Part shown: in pieces, positions 1 through 9,694 of the stretch
Layout: every line of letters begins with the position of its first letter
Position numbering within the stretch: position 1 is the first letter of the stretch
DNA from: Rikenellaceae bacterium
GTDB lineage: Bacteria > Bacteroidota > Bacteroidia > Bacteroidales > Rikenellaceae
Length of the DNA: 64,000 bases
NCBI GenBank assembly: GCA_015059955.1
Contig: SUZK01000006.1
Span: forward strand, 1-64,000
Direction of reading: 5' to 3'
The notes under the pieces: generated by a model
What the model was told of the DNA's origin: nothing
Database searches by the model: none
The model's input: the letters and a program-made list of their open reading frames with translations, nothing else
Translations under genes and position numbers: made by a program

Positions 1-187
1 TAAATGTTTAGACGACTTTTGTACGGACAATCAGTCCTCAATCCAAACAACTTAACACTTTGTCAATCAATAAGTTTTGTAGAATGCTTCACTGTCCACA
101 TTCTACAGAGGGTCTAACATCACGGGTTAGCCTCTTTTGTTGTATCAGTATGTATCGCTAATGATTTCAGCAGTAGACCGCACCGCG

Positions 188-1000
188 CTATCGCTTTGGC
201 TCCTCTTCGGCCTCATCACGACGACGGTCGTTGATACGCATCATACGACGTATGGTCGTTGCCAAACGCTCAGGCTCAATGTTACGACGGATGACCGAGT
301 CGTGGGCAACAGAGATACCTCCCGTCTCCTCCGACACTACGACGATGATAGCATCCGACACCTCACTCATACCGAGGGCTGCGCGGTGACGCATACCGTA
401 CGACTTAGGCACCTCCTGCTGCGTTGATGGCAGAACGCACTTCGCCGCAACTACCCTATCGCCACTGATGACAACACCACCATCGTGCAGCGGAGCATTC
501 TTGAAAAAGATGTTACCCAGCAATGCAGATGATAGCTTGGCATCCACCGCAATACCACTCTCGACAACGACTCCCAAGTCGTTCGACTGCTTGATGATGA
601 TAAGCGCACCAACCTTCTCGGTGCTCATCTCCATACACGCCTCAACGATAGGCTGCAAATCTATATTATCCTGGTGCTTGCGGTTGCGAATATTAAATAT
701 CTTACTGAGCCACTCGAAGCGTCCCTGCTGTCGACCGATGACCTGGAGGAAGTGGCGTATCTCGGGCTGGAAGATGATGAGTATGGCCAGCACACCCACC
801 GAAATCAGCTGACCGAGGATTGTCGAGAAGAGGACAAGATTGAAGGTGGTGACAAGAATCCAAACAAGGTATATAACAAAGACGCCAATCATAATAAATG
901 GCGCGCTTGTACCCTTCATTGCTCGGTAGAAAACCAGAAGCAACGACGACACCAAGATGATATCAATGAGGTCGATAAATGTAAAAGGTATAAAACCCAT
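188..1000 (-). CDS. cdaA: Diadenylate cyclase, CdaA/DacA-type membrane DAC-domain protein
   Basis: 270 aa; N-terminal TM helices then DAC domain with SSALLGNIFFKNAPLHDGGVVI...GMRHRAALGMSEVSDAIIVVVSEETGGISVA (DGG and RHR motifs). Confidence 0.93.
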   Translation of the reverse strand: MGFIPFTFIDLIDIILVSSLLLVFYRAMKGTSAPFIMIGVFVIYLVWILVTTFNLVLFSTILGQLISVGVLAILIIFQPEIRHFLQVIGRQQGRFEWLSKIFNIRNRKHQDNIDLQPIVEACMEMSTEKVGALIIIKQSNDLGVVVESGIAVDAKLSSALLGNIFFKNAPLHDGGVVISGDRVVAAKCVLPSTQQEVPKSYGMRHRAALGMSEVSDAIIVVVSEETGGISVAHDSVIRRNIEPERLATTIRRMMRINDRRRDEAEEEPKR

Positions 1001-1128
1001 GTTTGGTTCTTCTCTATTTAATTATATAATCCGGTGCGAATGTAGTCAAAAAAATGCCGATTTGCAAATACAAACCGGCAAAATATTAATATTGGTAGAA
1101 GATATAGCTCCTCTTCACACCATTTTCA

Positions 1129-1809
1129 CTAATTAAGTGCGCCCTCGTCGTAGAGCTTATCCATCTCAGCCAACACAAGGTTTGTGATGTTAAGCTGCTC
1201 GTTAGCGTCAACAACAACATCCTTGCGGACAATCATCTTGTAGCGACCATCGGCGTTAACATTATCCACAGCGAGCTGCACCAACTTAGCAAAGCGAGTG
1301 TCGAGCACCATCTGCTCCTCAGCGAGCTGCTTCTCCTCCTTAGCAAGAGCCTCGCCCTCGCGCTGCATCTTCTGCTGATACTCAGCCACGCGACGCTCGA
1401 TATCCTCCATCTTCTGCTGTGCTGTGATGCTGGTAATCATAGACTTGTTATAATCATCCTGCACCTTCTGAGCCTCGTTAGCAAAGGCCTGCTCCTTATT
1501 CTGCCATGTTGTCTGAGTCTTCTGAGCCTTGCTCTGGAAGTCGGCGAGCTTCTTCTCGAATGCAGTACCCTCACTCTGGTAAATCTTGCTGCTTACAGAC
1601 AAATATGCAACATCAAGGTATACGATATCGCCAGATGCTACTGGGGTGTCAGTTGGAGTCTCGAGGCCAAGTTCCTCAGTATTAATCGCTGCTTTCTCAG
1701 CGTTCTGCTCAGTCTGTGCAGCATCTGCCTTCTTCTCCTTCTTCTCAGCACCGCCACATGATACCAACATAGCGGTAGCGATGATGGCAAATAAGAATGT
1801 CTTCTTCAT
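1129..1809 (-). CDS. OmpH/Skp-like coiled-coil lipoprotein
   Basis: Lipobox (LVSCGG), long Gln/Glu/Lys-rich helical region, OmpH-like C-terminus (VDNVNADGRYKMIVRKDVVVDANEQLNIT). Confidence 0.75.
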   Translation of the reverse strand: MKKTFLFAIIATAMLVSCGGAEKKEKKADAAQTEQNAEKAAINTEELGLETPTDTPVASGDIVYLDVAYLSVSSKIYQSEGTAFEKKLADFQSKAQKTQTTWQNKEQAFANEAQKVQDDYNKSMITSITAQQKMEDIERRVAEYQQKMQREGEALAKEEKQLAEEQMVLDTRFAKLVQLAVDNVNADGRYKMIVRKDVVVDANEQLNITNLVLAEMDKLYDEGALN

Positions 1810-1909
1810 AGTGTTTATACTCTTTTTTTAATTAATTTTCAGTTTCAAATGGCAAAGGTAGAAAAATTTATTTACTTTTGTAGAAATTTTACAAAATTTT
1901 AAACCACCT

Positions 1910-2503
1910 ATGTACGAATATATCAGAGGAAAGATTAGTGAGGCGACACCGACATACGCCGTTATAGAGGCTGCAGGCATCGGTTACTTCATCAACATAT
2001 CGCTAAAAACATATGCCGACATCGAGAAGCTCGACGAGAGTTTGCTCTATGTACACTACATCGTACGCGAGGACCAGCAGACGCTCTATGGTTTCTCCAC
2101 GAAGCTCGAACGCGAGCTCTTCCGACAACTTATAAGTGTCTCAGGCGTAGGTGGTAACACCGCACGAATGATACTCTCGACATACACATCACACGAGCTT
2201 CAAAATATCATCGCCACGGAGAATGCTGTGTTGCTCAAAAATGTCAAGGGTCTTGGATTGAAGACCGCTCAGAAGATTATCGTCGAGCTATCGGGCAAGA
2301 TGATTGAGCTTGGCGCAAGCGACATGATACTCACCACCACACAGCGCGGCTCACGCAACGAGGCCTACGACGAGGCTTTGGCAGCCCTTGCGATGCTCGG
2401 CTTCCAGAAGAGCGCATCGGAGAAGGCTCTGACAGCTATTTTCAAGGAGATGCCAACCATCAGCGTCGAGGAGGCTGTGCGTGCTGCATTGAAGAGATTG
2501 TAG
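1910..2503 (+). CDS. ruvA: Holliday junction branch migration protein RuvA
   Basis: 197 aa, MYEYIRGKI...YVHYIVREDQQTLYGF...SVSGVGGNTARMILST...VKGLGLKTAQKIIVEL HhH motifs. Confidence 0.95.
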   Translation: MYEYIRGKISEATPTYAVIEAAGIGYFINISLKTYADIEKLDESLLYVHYIVREDQQTLYGFSTKLERELFRQLISVSGVGGNTARMILSTYTSHELQNIIATENAVLLKNVKGLGLKTAQKIIVELSGKMIELGASDMILTTTQRGSRNEAYDEALAALAMLGFQKSASEKALTAIFKEMPTISVEEAVRAALKRL

Positions 2504-2576
2504 CGCGATATGCTTTTTTCTAAAGAAAAATATGGCGTGTTGCAAAATAATTACTAAATTTGCGCGATATATACGT

Positions 2577-3200
2577 ATGAGACGCCTTATTAACATAGCA
2601 TATTGCATGGTTGTGGCTATTGCCGCAACATTTGTCGTGTCGTGCAGCAACGAGACCGACACAACTCTCAACTCACAGCAGAGCAACATTGAGAAGTATC
2701 TCAAGAACTCGCACCAGCCAAAGCTAATCCCCGAAGAGGAGCTTGGCACACAGCCCCAAGATAATCCAGAGTACTACACACACTGGGGTCTCGACATCTT
2801 CCGCTACATCACAAATATGTATGACGAGGGTCGCGACGAGAGGGCTATTGCCGAGAGGGGCGACGACATAAGCATAACATATACGGCCTATATCTTTTCG
2901 AGTGGCAAGCCATCATCTACGGATATATTTGCCACCAACGATGAGGCATCCATCGAGGAGCTCAAGGCCCAGGGTCTTAACACCGAGTATGAGTGGAGCA
3001 GCGACCCTATGGTTGTTCGGCTCGGTGGAGATAAGCTACTGCCCTCGTTGAGCACCGCATTGGAGGGTTGCCGTGAGGGTGATACGGTTGAGATATACCT
3101 AACCTTTGAGGCGGCATATGGTAAGCACTATGTTGGCAAGGTGCCCAGCAAGTCGGCACAGATGTGGAAGATAACAATTAACGAGATAACTAAACGATAA
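2577..3200 (+). CDS. FKBP-type peptidyl-prolyl isomerase-like lipoprotein
   Basis: Start taken at MRRLINIAYCMVV with lipobox VVSCSN; C-terminal FKBP-like GDKLLPSLSTALEGCREGDTVEIYLTFEAAYGKHYVGKVP. Confidence 0.75.
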   Translation: MRRLINIAYCMVVAIAATFVVSCSNETDTTLNSQQSNIEKYLKNSHQPKLIPEEELGTQPQDNPEYYTHWGLDIFRYITNMYDEGRDERAIAERGDDISITYTAYIFSSGKPSSTDIFATNDEASIEELKAQGLNTEYEWSSDPMVVRLGGDKLLPSLSTALEGCREGDTVEIYLTFEAAYGKHYVGKVPSKSAQMWKITINEITKR

Positions 3201-3210
3201 GAGATAACTA

Positions 3211-4767
3211 ATGAGAAATATAGCAATACTTCTAAGCGCAGTACTCACCACCCTGCTACTAAGCACCTCGTGCGTCAAGGAGCCATCGGTAACCTTCAAG
3301 GAGATTGAGCAGCGCTCACTTAAGGCGTGGATTGAGAAGCATCGCCCCGAGCTCTTGGACAACTACCAGGAGGTGGGCGGCTACTACGTCGAGGTACTCG
3401 AGCCGGGCGTCATGGACTCAGTGCCTGTGACGGGCAAGGATGTATGGTTGTGGTACAACTTTACGGGTCGTGACCTTGAGGGTAACATCTGCGAGACGCG
3501 TAGTTATCAGTTAGCGACTCAGCTCGGCACATACACCGACTACACACACTACGTTCCAACCTTCCGCTTCAGCGGCAAGGAGACACATACCATCCACGAG
3601 GGCACATACCTTGCGACCTTCAACAAGCTATGTATCGACGGCGACTCTATCGAGGTGCGCTACGGCACAAAGCTGCGCCTATACCTCCCATCGTCGATTA
3701 CGAAGGGCAGCTCGGCGAGCGATGGTGGCTACGAGGGTCAGTTTGCTTTGGATGAGAATATACCTATGATTGTCGACCTCGAAATCTTCGGACATGTGGC
3801 TAACCCTGTGGCCTACGAGGGCGAGCGTGTAGATGGATTTGCCGAGGCTAACGGTGGTCTCTGCACCGACCATAAGGCCGAGCCTAAGGAGGATGAGAGT
3901 GAGAAGAGCGCCATGCGTCGTCGTGTGGGCACACGTGCCGATGAGAGCACCGAGGGCGACGAGGAGGTAGACAAGCGCCCCTTGGAGTTCTTCGATGGCC
4001 GTTGGCATCAGCCTGTGGACACCCTCGCACAGCTCTATGTAAACTACGCCTACTCGCCAACCAAATCATTCGACTTTAAGGTGCTGGGCGCAGACACGTT
4101 GAAGTACCCTAATGAGGATATATACGTTGGCGGCAGCGTGTATGCCAATGGCTCGATGTCAGATATCGACAAGCGCATAAACGAGGCTCTTGTCAAGCGC
4201 TTTGGCGAGGGCATCACCTACGACGAGGTGCTCACTACCGACTCGCTGAACACCAAGAATACGGCCAAGGTGTGGTATGTTGGTCGCTTCCTCGATGGCT
4301 ATGTCTTCGATACGAATATCGACGAGGTTAAGGAGATTGTCTATGGCAAGGTTGAGGACAAGGGCGAGGCGCTATCGTTCGACATGAAGAATGTCGATGA
4401 CAACAAATATATCCTCGCATGGAACTACTCGATACCTACGCTACGCAAGGGACAGTGGGCAGCGATACTCACCGTTTCGACCTACGGCTATGGCATTGCG
4501 GGTGTTGTAGGCTCGCACACCTCGACAACGACGGGGGGCAACAACGCCTACTACGACTTCCTCAACTATATGAACTACATGAATTACATGAACAACTACT
4601 ATGGCTACAACTATGGTGGCATGTATAATAGTTACTATGGTCTGGGATACAACCCCTACTACTATGGTTTTGCTGGCTCAACGGAGGATACATCGGTAAC
4701 GGTTACAACCACCCATACGGAGATTCCAGCATACTCACCACTTATCTTCCAGATATTTGTGGAGTAG
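3211..4767 (+). CDS. Lipoprotein with two FKBP-like regions and an Asn/Tyr/Gly/Met low-complexity insertion
   Basis: 518 aa, lipobox STSCVK; FKBP-like segments near aa 70-170 and at the C-terminus (YGYGIAGVVG...EIPAYSPLIFQIFVE); NYMNYMNYMNNYYGYNYGGMYNSYYGLGYNPYYYGF between them. Confidence 0.7.
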   Translation: MRNIAILLSAVLTTLLLSTSCVKEPSVTFKEIEQRSLKAWIEKHRPELLDNYQEVGGYYVEVLEPGVMDSVPVTGKDVWLWYNFTGRDLEGNICETRSYQLATQLGTYTDYTHYVPTFRFSGKETHTIHEGTYLATFNKLCIDGDSIEVRYGTKLRLYLPSSITKGSSASDGGYEGQFALDENIPMIVDLEIFGHVANPVAYEGERVDGFAEANGGLCTDHKAEPKEDESEKSAMRRRVGTRADESTEGDEEVDKRPLEFFDGRWHQPVDTLAQLYVNYAYSPTKSFDFKVLGADTLKYPNEDIYVGGSVYANGSMSDIDKRINEALVKRFGEGITYDEVLTTDSLNTKNTAKVWYVGRFLDGYVFDTNIDEVKEIVYGKVEDKGEALSFDMKNVDDNKYILAWNYSIPTLRKGQWAAILTVSTYGYGIAGVVGSHTSTTTGGNNAYYDFLNYMNYMNYMNNYYGYNYGGMYNSYYGLGYNPYYYGFAGSTEDTSVTVTTTHTEIPAYSPLIFQIFVE

Positions 4768-4769
4768 CA

Positions 4770-4826
4770 CATCGGTTATAAAGCAAAACAACGGGGATGA
4801 CTAAAAAGTAAATTAGCCATCCCCAC
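4770..4826. terminator. Hairpin after the FKBP-like lipoprotein gene
   Basis: GGGGATG...CATCCCC stem in 'acggggatgactaaaaagtaaattagccatccccactttgttt'. Confidence 0.5.
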
Positions 4827-4836
4827 TTTGTTTCAT

Positions 4837-5153
4837 GAGGTTGAAGAAAAAGATGTAGTTTTAGGCCTAAGTGCCTTTTCACCGCTCACGCTCGGCATAG
4901 TCTGCAAGCAGCCTCTGCTCTCACTTAATCGCGGCGCTGCGAGGCCCGAAAAAGCGGAGTTTACTTGGCGTAAATGAGCATTTTGAGTGCGAGCTGTTTT
5001 GTTGGCAGAAGACATTAGATACAACGCTCGGTGAATTTCTTGACGATGGGCTGTACTTTGTGGTACTGCCCATTGACAAGATAATTCATTAGCGGTAGTA
5101 GATGATGTCTTATCACAACAAAGAACGACAAAATACACTTTTTATTCAGCCTC
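4837..5153. repeat. Composite nested-palindrome intergenic repeat (copy G1)
   Basis: Outer arms GAGGTTGAAGAAAAAG / CTTTTTATTCAGCCTC; contains both the GTTTACTTGGCGTAAATGAGCATTTT core and the GATGGGCTGTAC..GTACTGCCCATTG core; related to 56461-56697. Confidence 0.8.
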
Positions 5154-5165
5154 GTTTTATTGGGG

Positions 5166-5801
5166 CTATATGCTACAATTCGTCATCACCCTATCGAAGA
5201 CCATGCGGCGGCCATGGGGCGGGATGGGTGAGGTGCGAGGCACAGGAGTGTCCAAGGGTGCACCAAAGGGCATCTGAGCCTTAAGATACCAACGACGATC
5301 TATCTGCCAACGCTCCTCGACAGAGTTGTCGATAATCGGGTTATAGTGCTGAAGCGATGCGCCATAGCCCATTGTCTCTATACCAGTCCATAGTGCAAAC
5401 TGAAGCATCGCCGAGCTCTGCTCCGACCAGGTATCTACCCTATCGGCATATAACGGATACTGCTCACGAAGAGCATTCAGCGACGCAGAGTCCTCATAAA
5501 AGAGTAGCGTGCCGTGCCCCGAAGCAAAGGAGTCGTCGATACGCTGCTTGGTGGCAGCAAAGCGCTCCTCAGGTACAAATTTACGAAGTGTCTCAGCGAC
5601 GATATGCCACAACTCGCGGTGGTGGTCACCGAGCAGCAGCACCACACGCGACGACTGCACATTGAAGGGCGTGGGCATCACCATAAGAAGCCTATCAATA
5701 AGTTCAACAAGATGTCTATCATCAACAAGAGCCCTATCCTCCAAACGATAGTAGCTACGACGCCGTGTTACAGCATCAATAAAAGTATCTCCCATAAGCA
5801 A
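5166..5801 (-). CDS. Nitroreductase family protein
   Basis: FIDAVTRRRSYYRLEDRAL N-terminus, MLQFALWTGIETMGYGASLQHYNPII, VPRTSPIPPHGRRMVFDRV. Confidence 0.8.
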   Translation of the reverse strand: MLMGDTFIDAVTRRRSYYRLEDRALVDDRHLVELIDRLLMVMPTPFNVQSSRVVLLLGDHHRELWHIVAETLRKFVPEERFAATKQRIDDSFASGHGTLLFYEDSASLNALREQYPLYADRVDTWSEQSSAMLQFALWTGIETMGYGASLQHYNPIIDNSVEERWQIDRRWYLKAQMPFGAPLDTPVPRTSPIPPHGRRMVFDRVMTNCSI

Positions 5802-5837
5802 AAATTTATGGGAGATAGTAGCAAAAAAGATACCAGA

Positions 5838-6330
5838 TTAGTAGAGCTTGATATACTCGTAGGTATTACCCACAAGCGAGAGGTAGCGCTCGAACTCCTC
5901 GCGTGAGATAACCACCGTAAAGCGATTATCGTTGGGGTGGAAGCTCAGCGACTCCTGCTGGCGTAGCGTCTCGTCGAGGAAGAGGTGCACGTGGTTGGCC
6001 TCGTCATTGATAAGGCCGAAGGGCGACACCGAGCCAGGGCATAGGCCGAGCCACTTATCCATACGCTCGGGCGAGGCAAACGAGAGCTTACCCTGGTGCA
6101 GGATATGTTCGAGGTCGTGGATAGCCATCGACTGCTCCGAGTCGAAGACAACAAGGTAGTGGCGGTTGCCTTTATGGTTGCGGAAGAAGAGGTTCTTGCA
6201 GTGCTTCGAGCCATCCTGATGCCAATACTGGCGCGCTATCTCTATGGTAGGCGCCTCGGGGTGCTCATACCATGAGTATTTAATATCGTGCTTGTCGAGC
6301 CAAGCGAATACTTTATCACGTCGTTCCATA
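5838..6330 (-). CDS. YbaK/ProXp-type prolyl-tRNA editing-domain protein
   Basis: Start taken at MERRDKVFAWLDKHDIKYSWYEHPEAPT; KNLFFRNHKGNRHYLVVFDSEQS; GSVSPFGLINDEANHVHLFLDE. Confidence 0.88.
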
Positions 6331-6383
6331 GTGCAAAGGTAGCAAAATATGCGAAAAGTTGTTGTTCGTTTCGAATAAATTGC

Positions 6384-6391
6384 ATAACTTT
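6384..6391 (+). promoter_or_regulatory. Putative Bacteroidetes -7 element (TAACTTTG) upstream of galK
   Basis: TAnnTTTG match 42 bp before the galK ATG. Confidence 0.5.
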
Positions 6392-6432
6392 GTGAGGATA
6401 AAGCCACGAACAAATAACTAAAACAAGATACT

Positions 6433-7569
6433 ATGAACGTAAATCTTATCAACAGCAAATTCGAGGAGAAGTTTTCAACTAAGGGCGAGCTATTCACCTC
6501 GCCTGGTCGTATCAACCTTATTGGTGAGCACACCGATTACAACGGTGGCTTCGTATTCCCTGGCGCTATCGACAAGGGTATGGTGGCAGAGATTAAGCTC
6601 AACGGCACCAACAAGGTACGCGCCTACTCGGTAGACCTCGACGACTATGCCGAGTTCGGCCTTAATGAGGAGGATGCCCCTACGGCAAGCTGGGCACGCT
6701 ACATCTTCGGTGTATGCCGCGAGGTACAGAAGCGTGGTGGTAAGATTGCGGGCTTCGACACTGCATTCTCAGGCGATGTGCCTCTTGGCGCTGGTATGTC
6801 ATCATCGGCAGCCCTCGAGTCTACATTTGCCAACGCCCTCAACGAGCTATTCTCACTCGGCATCGACCGCTTCGAGTTAGCACGTATAGGTCAGTCAACC
6901 GAGCACAACTACTGCGGTGTTAAGTGCGGTATCATGGACCAGTTTGCATCGGTATTCGGCAAGGCAGGTCACCTCATGCGTCTCGACTGCCGCTCGATGG
7001 AGTTCGAGTACTTCCCATTCGACCCTGAGCAGCATGGCTACAAACTTGTATTGCTCGACTCGGTTGTTAAGCACGAGCTCGTTGGCTCACCTTACAACGA
7101 CCGTCGCGCATCGTGCGAGAGAGTGGCAGCGATGCTTGGTCAGGAGTTCCTACGTGGTGCTACCATGGAGCAGTTGGAGGCTATCAAGGATAAGATTTCG
7201 GAGGAGGACTATATGCGTGCTCGCTACGTCATTGGCGAGGAGCAGCGCGTATTGGATGTATGCGAGGCTCTCAAGCGCAACGACTACGAGACCGTAGGCA
7301 AGCGCATGTATGAGACACACTGGGGCATGTCGAAGGATTATGAAGTATCGTGCGAGGAGCTCGACTTCTTGGCTACCCTCGCTGAGGAGTGCGGTGTAAC
7401 CGGCTCACGCATCATGGGCGGTGGCTTTGGTGGCTGCACCATCAACCTCGTGAAGAGTGAACTTTACGACAGCTTTATCGCTACTGCCAAGGAGCGCTTC
7501 AACGCCAAGTATGGCCACGAGCCTAAGGTATACAACGTGGTTATCTCGGACGGCGCACGTAAGTTGTAG
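6433..7569 (+). CDS. galK: Galactokinase
   Basis: PGRINLIGEHTDYNGGFVFPGAID, PLGAGMSSSAALE, GSRIMGGGFGGCTI GHMP-kinase motifs. Confidence 0.96.
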   Translation: MNVNLINSKFEEKFSTKGELFTSPGRINLIGEHTDYNGGFVFPGAIDKGMVAEIKLNGTNKVRAYSVDLDDYAEFGLNEEDAPTASWARYIFGVCREVQKRGGKIAGFDTAFSGDVPLGAGMSSSAALESTFANALNELFSLGIDRFELARIGQSTEHNYCGVKCGIMDQFASVFGKAGHLMRLDCRSMEFEYFPFDPEQHGYKLVLLDSVVKHELVGSPYNDRRASCERVAAMLGQEFLRGATMEQLEAIKDKISEEDYMRARYVIGEEQRVLDVCEALKRNDYETVGKRMYETHWGMSKDYEVSCEELDFLATLAEECGVTGSRIMGGGFGGCTINLVKSELYDSFIATAKERFNAKYGHEPKVYNVVISDGARKL

Positions 7570-7607
7570 CATCAACTTGTCAATCATCTACTTAAAGGTT
7601 GTCGAAG

Positions 7608-8861
7608 ATGTCAAAATTTAAAACCAGAGCTCTCGAGCAGTGGTGGCGTATCAAGGAGTTTTCCGACGTGGTGTACTACGTTAAGTTTTTGCAAAAGATA
7701 CGCCTTCGCGCTATTCGTCGCAGAGGTAAGGCCACGGTGGTACTCTTTGCATCCAACCTATCTATGTGGAAGCTTGACGAGCTATACGCCCTATTTGCTA
7801 ACGACAAGCGCTTCGACACCCACGTAGTTGTGGCCCCCTTCCGCACGTTTACCGAGGAGCAGAAGAGCTCCGATGTCGCAGCCATGAAGGCGCATCTCGA
7901 TAATCAGGGTATACCCTACTTAGATGATGACACGGCAAAAGCACTATTTCGCAAGGGCAAGGCAGATATAATATTCTACCCACAGCCCTATTACGGACTG
8001 TTTGAAGAGCCATTCGACTACCACGACCATAAGGGGGCTCTGATGTGTTACATACCGTACGCTATATTCACGGCCAATAACTGGTGGGCCTATAATCTTA
8101 ACTTCCACAATGTTGCATGGAAGCTATACTACCCCACCACGATGCATAAGGACGACGCATTCAGGCAGGCAACTAACAAGGGCAGGAACGTTGTCACGGT
8201 TGGCGATATAGACTACTTCCAGCTTTATAAGCCCACCAACATCACAGATGTTTGGAGGCCTCAGGACGTTAAGAAGCGACGCATAATATGGGCGCCACAC
8301 CACTCGTTTGCTGATGGCGACATGCACCGCGATAGCTTCACCTATTTAGCCAACTTCATGCTCACGGTGGCTGAACGCTATGCCGACCGCATACAGTTTG
8401 CCTTCAAGCCTCATCCACGCCTCAAGACCGTGCTATATGCACACCCTAACTGGGGCCCTGAGCGTACCGAGGAGTACTATAATAAGTGGGCGACGATGCC
8501 TAACTGCCAGGTCGAATTGGGCGAGTATATCAACCTCTTCAATAGCTCCGATGCCCTTATCCACGACTGCGGCTCGTTCACAGCACTATACCAGTACACC
8601 AACAAACCAGCGCTCTTCGTAAGCAAGGACTTGGATGGCGTGAAGAGAGATTTGAACGACTTTGGCATTTTGTGCATCGACAAGCACTACCACGCCAAGG
8701 ACGAGGCGGAGATTATCGCCTTTATAGAGGATGTGGTGCTTCGCGACGACAACACAGCGTCGGACGATGTCAACGATGTAGTCAAGGCTTTGACGCCACC
8801 CAATGGAATATCGGCAGCTCAAAACATCTACAACGACATTGTTAGGTCGTTAGGCATATAG
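7608..8861 (+). CDS. CDP-glycerol glycerophosphotransferase-like family protein
   Basis: WAPHHSF, FAFKPHPRL, SSDALIHDCGSFTALYQYTNKPALFV; start taken at ATG 7608 rather than TTG 7599. Confidence 0.75.
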   Translation: MSKFKTRALEQWWRIKEFSDVVYYVKFLQKIRLRAIRRRGKATVVLFASNLSMWKLDELYALFANDKRFDTHVVVAPFRTFTEEQKSSDVAAMKAHLDNQGIPYLDDDTAKALFRKGKADIIFYPQPYYGLFEEPFDYHDHKGALMCYIPYAIFTANNWWAYNLNFHNVAWKLYYPTTMHKDDAFRQATNKGRNVVTVGDIDYFQLYKPTNITDVWRPQDVKKRRIIWAPHHSFADGDMHRDSFTYLANFMLTVAERYADRIQFAFKPHPRLKTVLYAHPNWGPERTEEYYNKWATMPNCQVELGEYINLFNSSDALIHDCGSFTALYQYTNKPALFVSKDLDGVKRDLNDFGILCIDKHYHAKDEAEIIAFIEDVVLRDDNTASDDVNDVVKALTPPNGISAAQNIYNDIVRSLGI

Positions 8862-8957
8862 GAGATAGATTGCGACATCTTGCAGGCAACATCTGATGAC
8901 TTATCAACAGATAAATTGATTATATAGCGGTGCATTAGCGACGCTATCACAGCAACT

Positions 8958-9089
8958 AATTTGTTATCAAAAGGGCGCCGACTGCAACACTCGACAAAAG
9001 AGACTACCACGGGATAGTACACGAAGTACAGCCCGTGGTAGTCTACTTTTTTGGGATGTGCCGCAGATTGCGGCTTATCACAACAAATT
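8958..9089. repeat. Nested-palindrome intergenic element, copy C (132 bp)
   Basis: AATTTGTTAT...ACAACAAATT ends; AGACTACCACGGG/CCCGTGGTAGTCT 13-bp inner stem capped by GTACacgaaGTAC; right end overlaps the mscL stop. Confidence 0.85.
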
Positions 9090-9540
9090 ACTTTTTGTCT
9101 TTAAGCAAATCACGAATCTCTGTCAAGAGTACCTCCTCATTGCTTGGTGCTGGCGCAGGTGCAGGTGCTGCTGCTTCCTCCTGCTTGCGGATGTTAGCAA
9201 GACGGTTGATAACCTTAACCATCACAAATACGCTCAACGCGATGATTGCAAAGTCGATACACTGCTGGAGGAACTCACCATACTTAAGCAATACCTCAGG
9301 CTGTGCCTCTGTAATCACAGCGCCATTGGCATCCAGCTCGGCAGGATTAGCATCCTGAAGCTTAACAGCGAGGTCCTTAAAGTTCTTATCACCAAGGAGG
9401 CAGCCTACTGGAGGCATGATGATATTATCAACGAGCTTAGTGACAATATCCTTGAAAGCGCCACCGATGATGATACCGACAGCCATGTCTACAACATTAC
9501 CCTTAAGGGCAAAATCCTTAAATTCCTTCAAAAATCCCAT
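9088..9540 (-). CDS. mscL: Large-conductance mechanosensitive channel MscL
   Basis: [49 protein letters not shown] at 9540. Confidence 0.97.
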   Translation of the reverse strand: MGFLKEFKDFALKGNVVDMAVGIIIGGAFKDIVTKLVDNIIMPPVGCLLGDKNFKDLAVKLQDANPAELDANGAVITEAQPEVLLKYGEFLQQCIDFAIIALSVFVMVKVINRLANIRKQEEAAAPAPAPAPSNEEVLLTEIRDLLKDKK

Positions 9541-9694
9541 AGTAGTAGAAAATAGTTTATTGTTAGTTTGACACAAATGTAGAAATATTTTCACGAAATC
9601 ACAAATCTTTGCTCAAAAAAAAGGCTGCCATACGGTGATGGCAGCCCCCAACAAACTTTATACTTAACTATGCAATGGGTAAAAGTTTTCGACG

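Noticed and set aside
137-1021. ORFs 137-427, 468-812 and 674-1021 on the plus strand
   Set aside because: Antisense to the strongly supported cdaA gene; no recognisable domain.
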